Below are positions 6,004-6,200 of a stretch of 6,200 bases of DNA, one piece after another (position 1 is the first letter of the stretch; every line of letters begins with the position of its first letter). Below the pieces are notes generated by a model. The model had not been told where the DNA came from, made no database searches, and saw nothing but the letters and a program-made list of their open reading frames with translations. Made by a program: the position numbers and the translations under genes. This stretch comes from a bacterium (GTDB lineage Bacteria > Desulfobacterota > Binatia > UBA12015): positions 1 through 6,200 of the forward strand of contig JAPOLW010000235.1 in assembly GCA_029976905.1 (NCBI GenBank), written 5' to 3'.

Positions 6004-6200
6004 ATGAGTGCAAAAATCGTCAAATTTGGAGGAGACGCACGCGAGAAGGTTCTCGCCGGCGTCAACACGCTGGCCGACGCCGTCACGGTGACGCTGGGCC
6101 CCAAGGGCCGCAACGTGGTGCTCGAGAAGTCCTTCGGCGCCCCCAACATCACCAAGGACGGCGTCACCGTCGCCAAGGAAGTCGAGCTCAGCGACAAGTT
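6004..6200 (+). CDS. groEL: Chaperonin GroEL (Hsp60), 3' part outside the window
   Basis: ATP-driven 60-kDa chaperonin that refolds proteins inside a double heptameric ring together with GroES. Only the first 65 codons of about 545 are present, and the window edge cuts the gene. What is visible is canonical: SAKIVKFGGDAREKVLAGVN, then the nucleotide-binding TLGPKGRNVVLEKSFGAP, then ITKDGVTVAKEVEL with the conserved Asp in the KDG motif of the equatorial ATP site. The second residue is Ser rather than Ala, which is common. It is the second gene of the groESL operon, with its own strong ribosome site. Confidence 0.98.
   Translation, partial: MSAKIVKFGGDAREKVLAGVNTLADAVTVTLGPKGRNVVLEKSFGAPNITKDGVTVAKEVELSDK

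Overview
This is a GC-rich bacterial chromosomal window with tightly packed genes and no sign of mobile DNA. It most likely comes from a Gram-negative, meso-diaminopimelate-type lineage. The combination of Mpl, a DUF507 gene pair and the general codon use fits the former Deltaproteobacteria (Myxococcota/Desulfobacterota-like groups). This placement is inferred from gene content and is not proven.

Layout: (1) Positions 1-1368, plus strand: the C-terminal part of a soluble lytic murein transglycosylase (Slt type), whose 5' end lies outside the window. (2) Positions 1369-1516: a short convergent intergenic region with a 38-bp direct repeat, present twice at a 70-bp period, and GC-rich hairpins. 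(3) Positions 1517-4939, minus strand: a compact three-gene operon, transcribed in the order ldcA (LD-carboxypeptidase), a class C beta-lactamase-fold serine hydrolase, then mpl (muropeptide ligase). The junctions are 4 nt apart and then overlapping (TTGA). (4) Positions 4940-5043: a divergent promoter region with a perfect 7-bp inverted repeat. (5) Positions 5044-5511, plus strand: two short DUF507-like genes, in the same frame and separated by one stop codon and 9 nt. (6) Positions 5512-5681: the groE leader, with an inverted repeat inside a candidate promoter and no recognisable CIRCE. (7) Positions 5682-6200, plus strand: groES, then the first 65 codons of groEL.

Functionally, the left two thirds reads as peptidoglycan turnover and recycling. 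Slt releases anhydro-muropeptides from the wall. LdcA trims the terminal D-Ala from recovered tetrapeptide. Mpl joins the resulting tripeptide to UDP-MurNAc. The serine hydrolase between LdcA and Mpl has no visible signal peptide. I infer that it may release the stem peptide from MurNAc, as the AmiE/YbbE-type members of this superfamily are thought to do. That would make the operon a self-contained peptide-salvage module. The right third holds the GroES/GroEL chaperonin genes.

The known genes are recognisable housekeeping families. I see no clear evidence for an entirely new system. The least explained items are the peptide-salvage operon with its unassigned hydrolase, the duplicated intergenic element and the split DUF507 pair.
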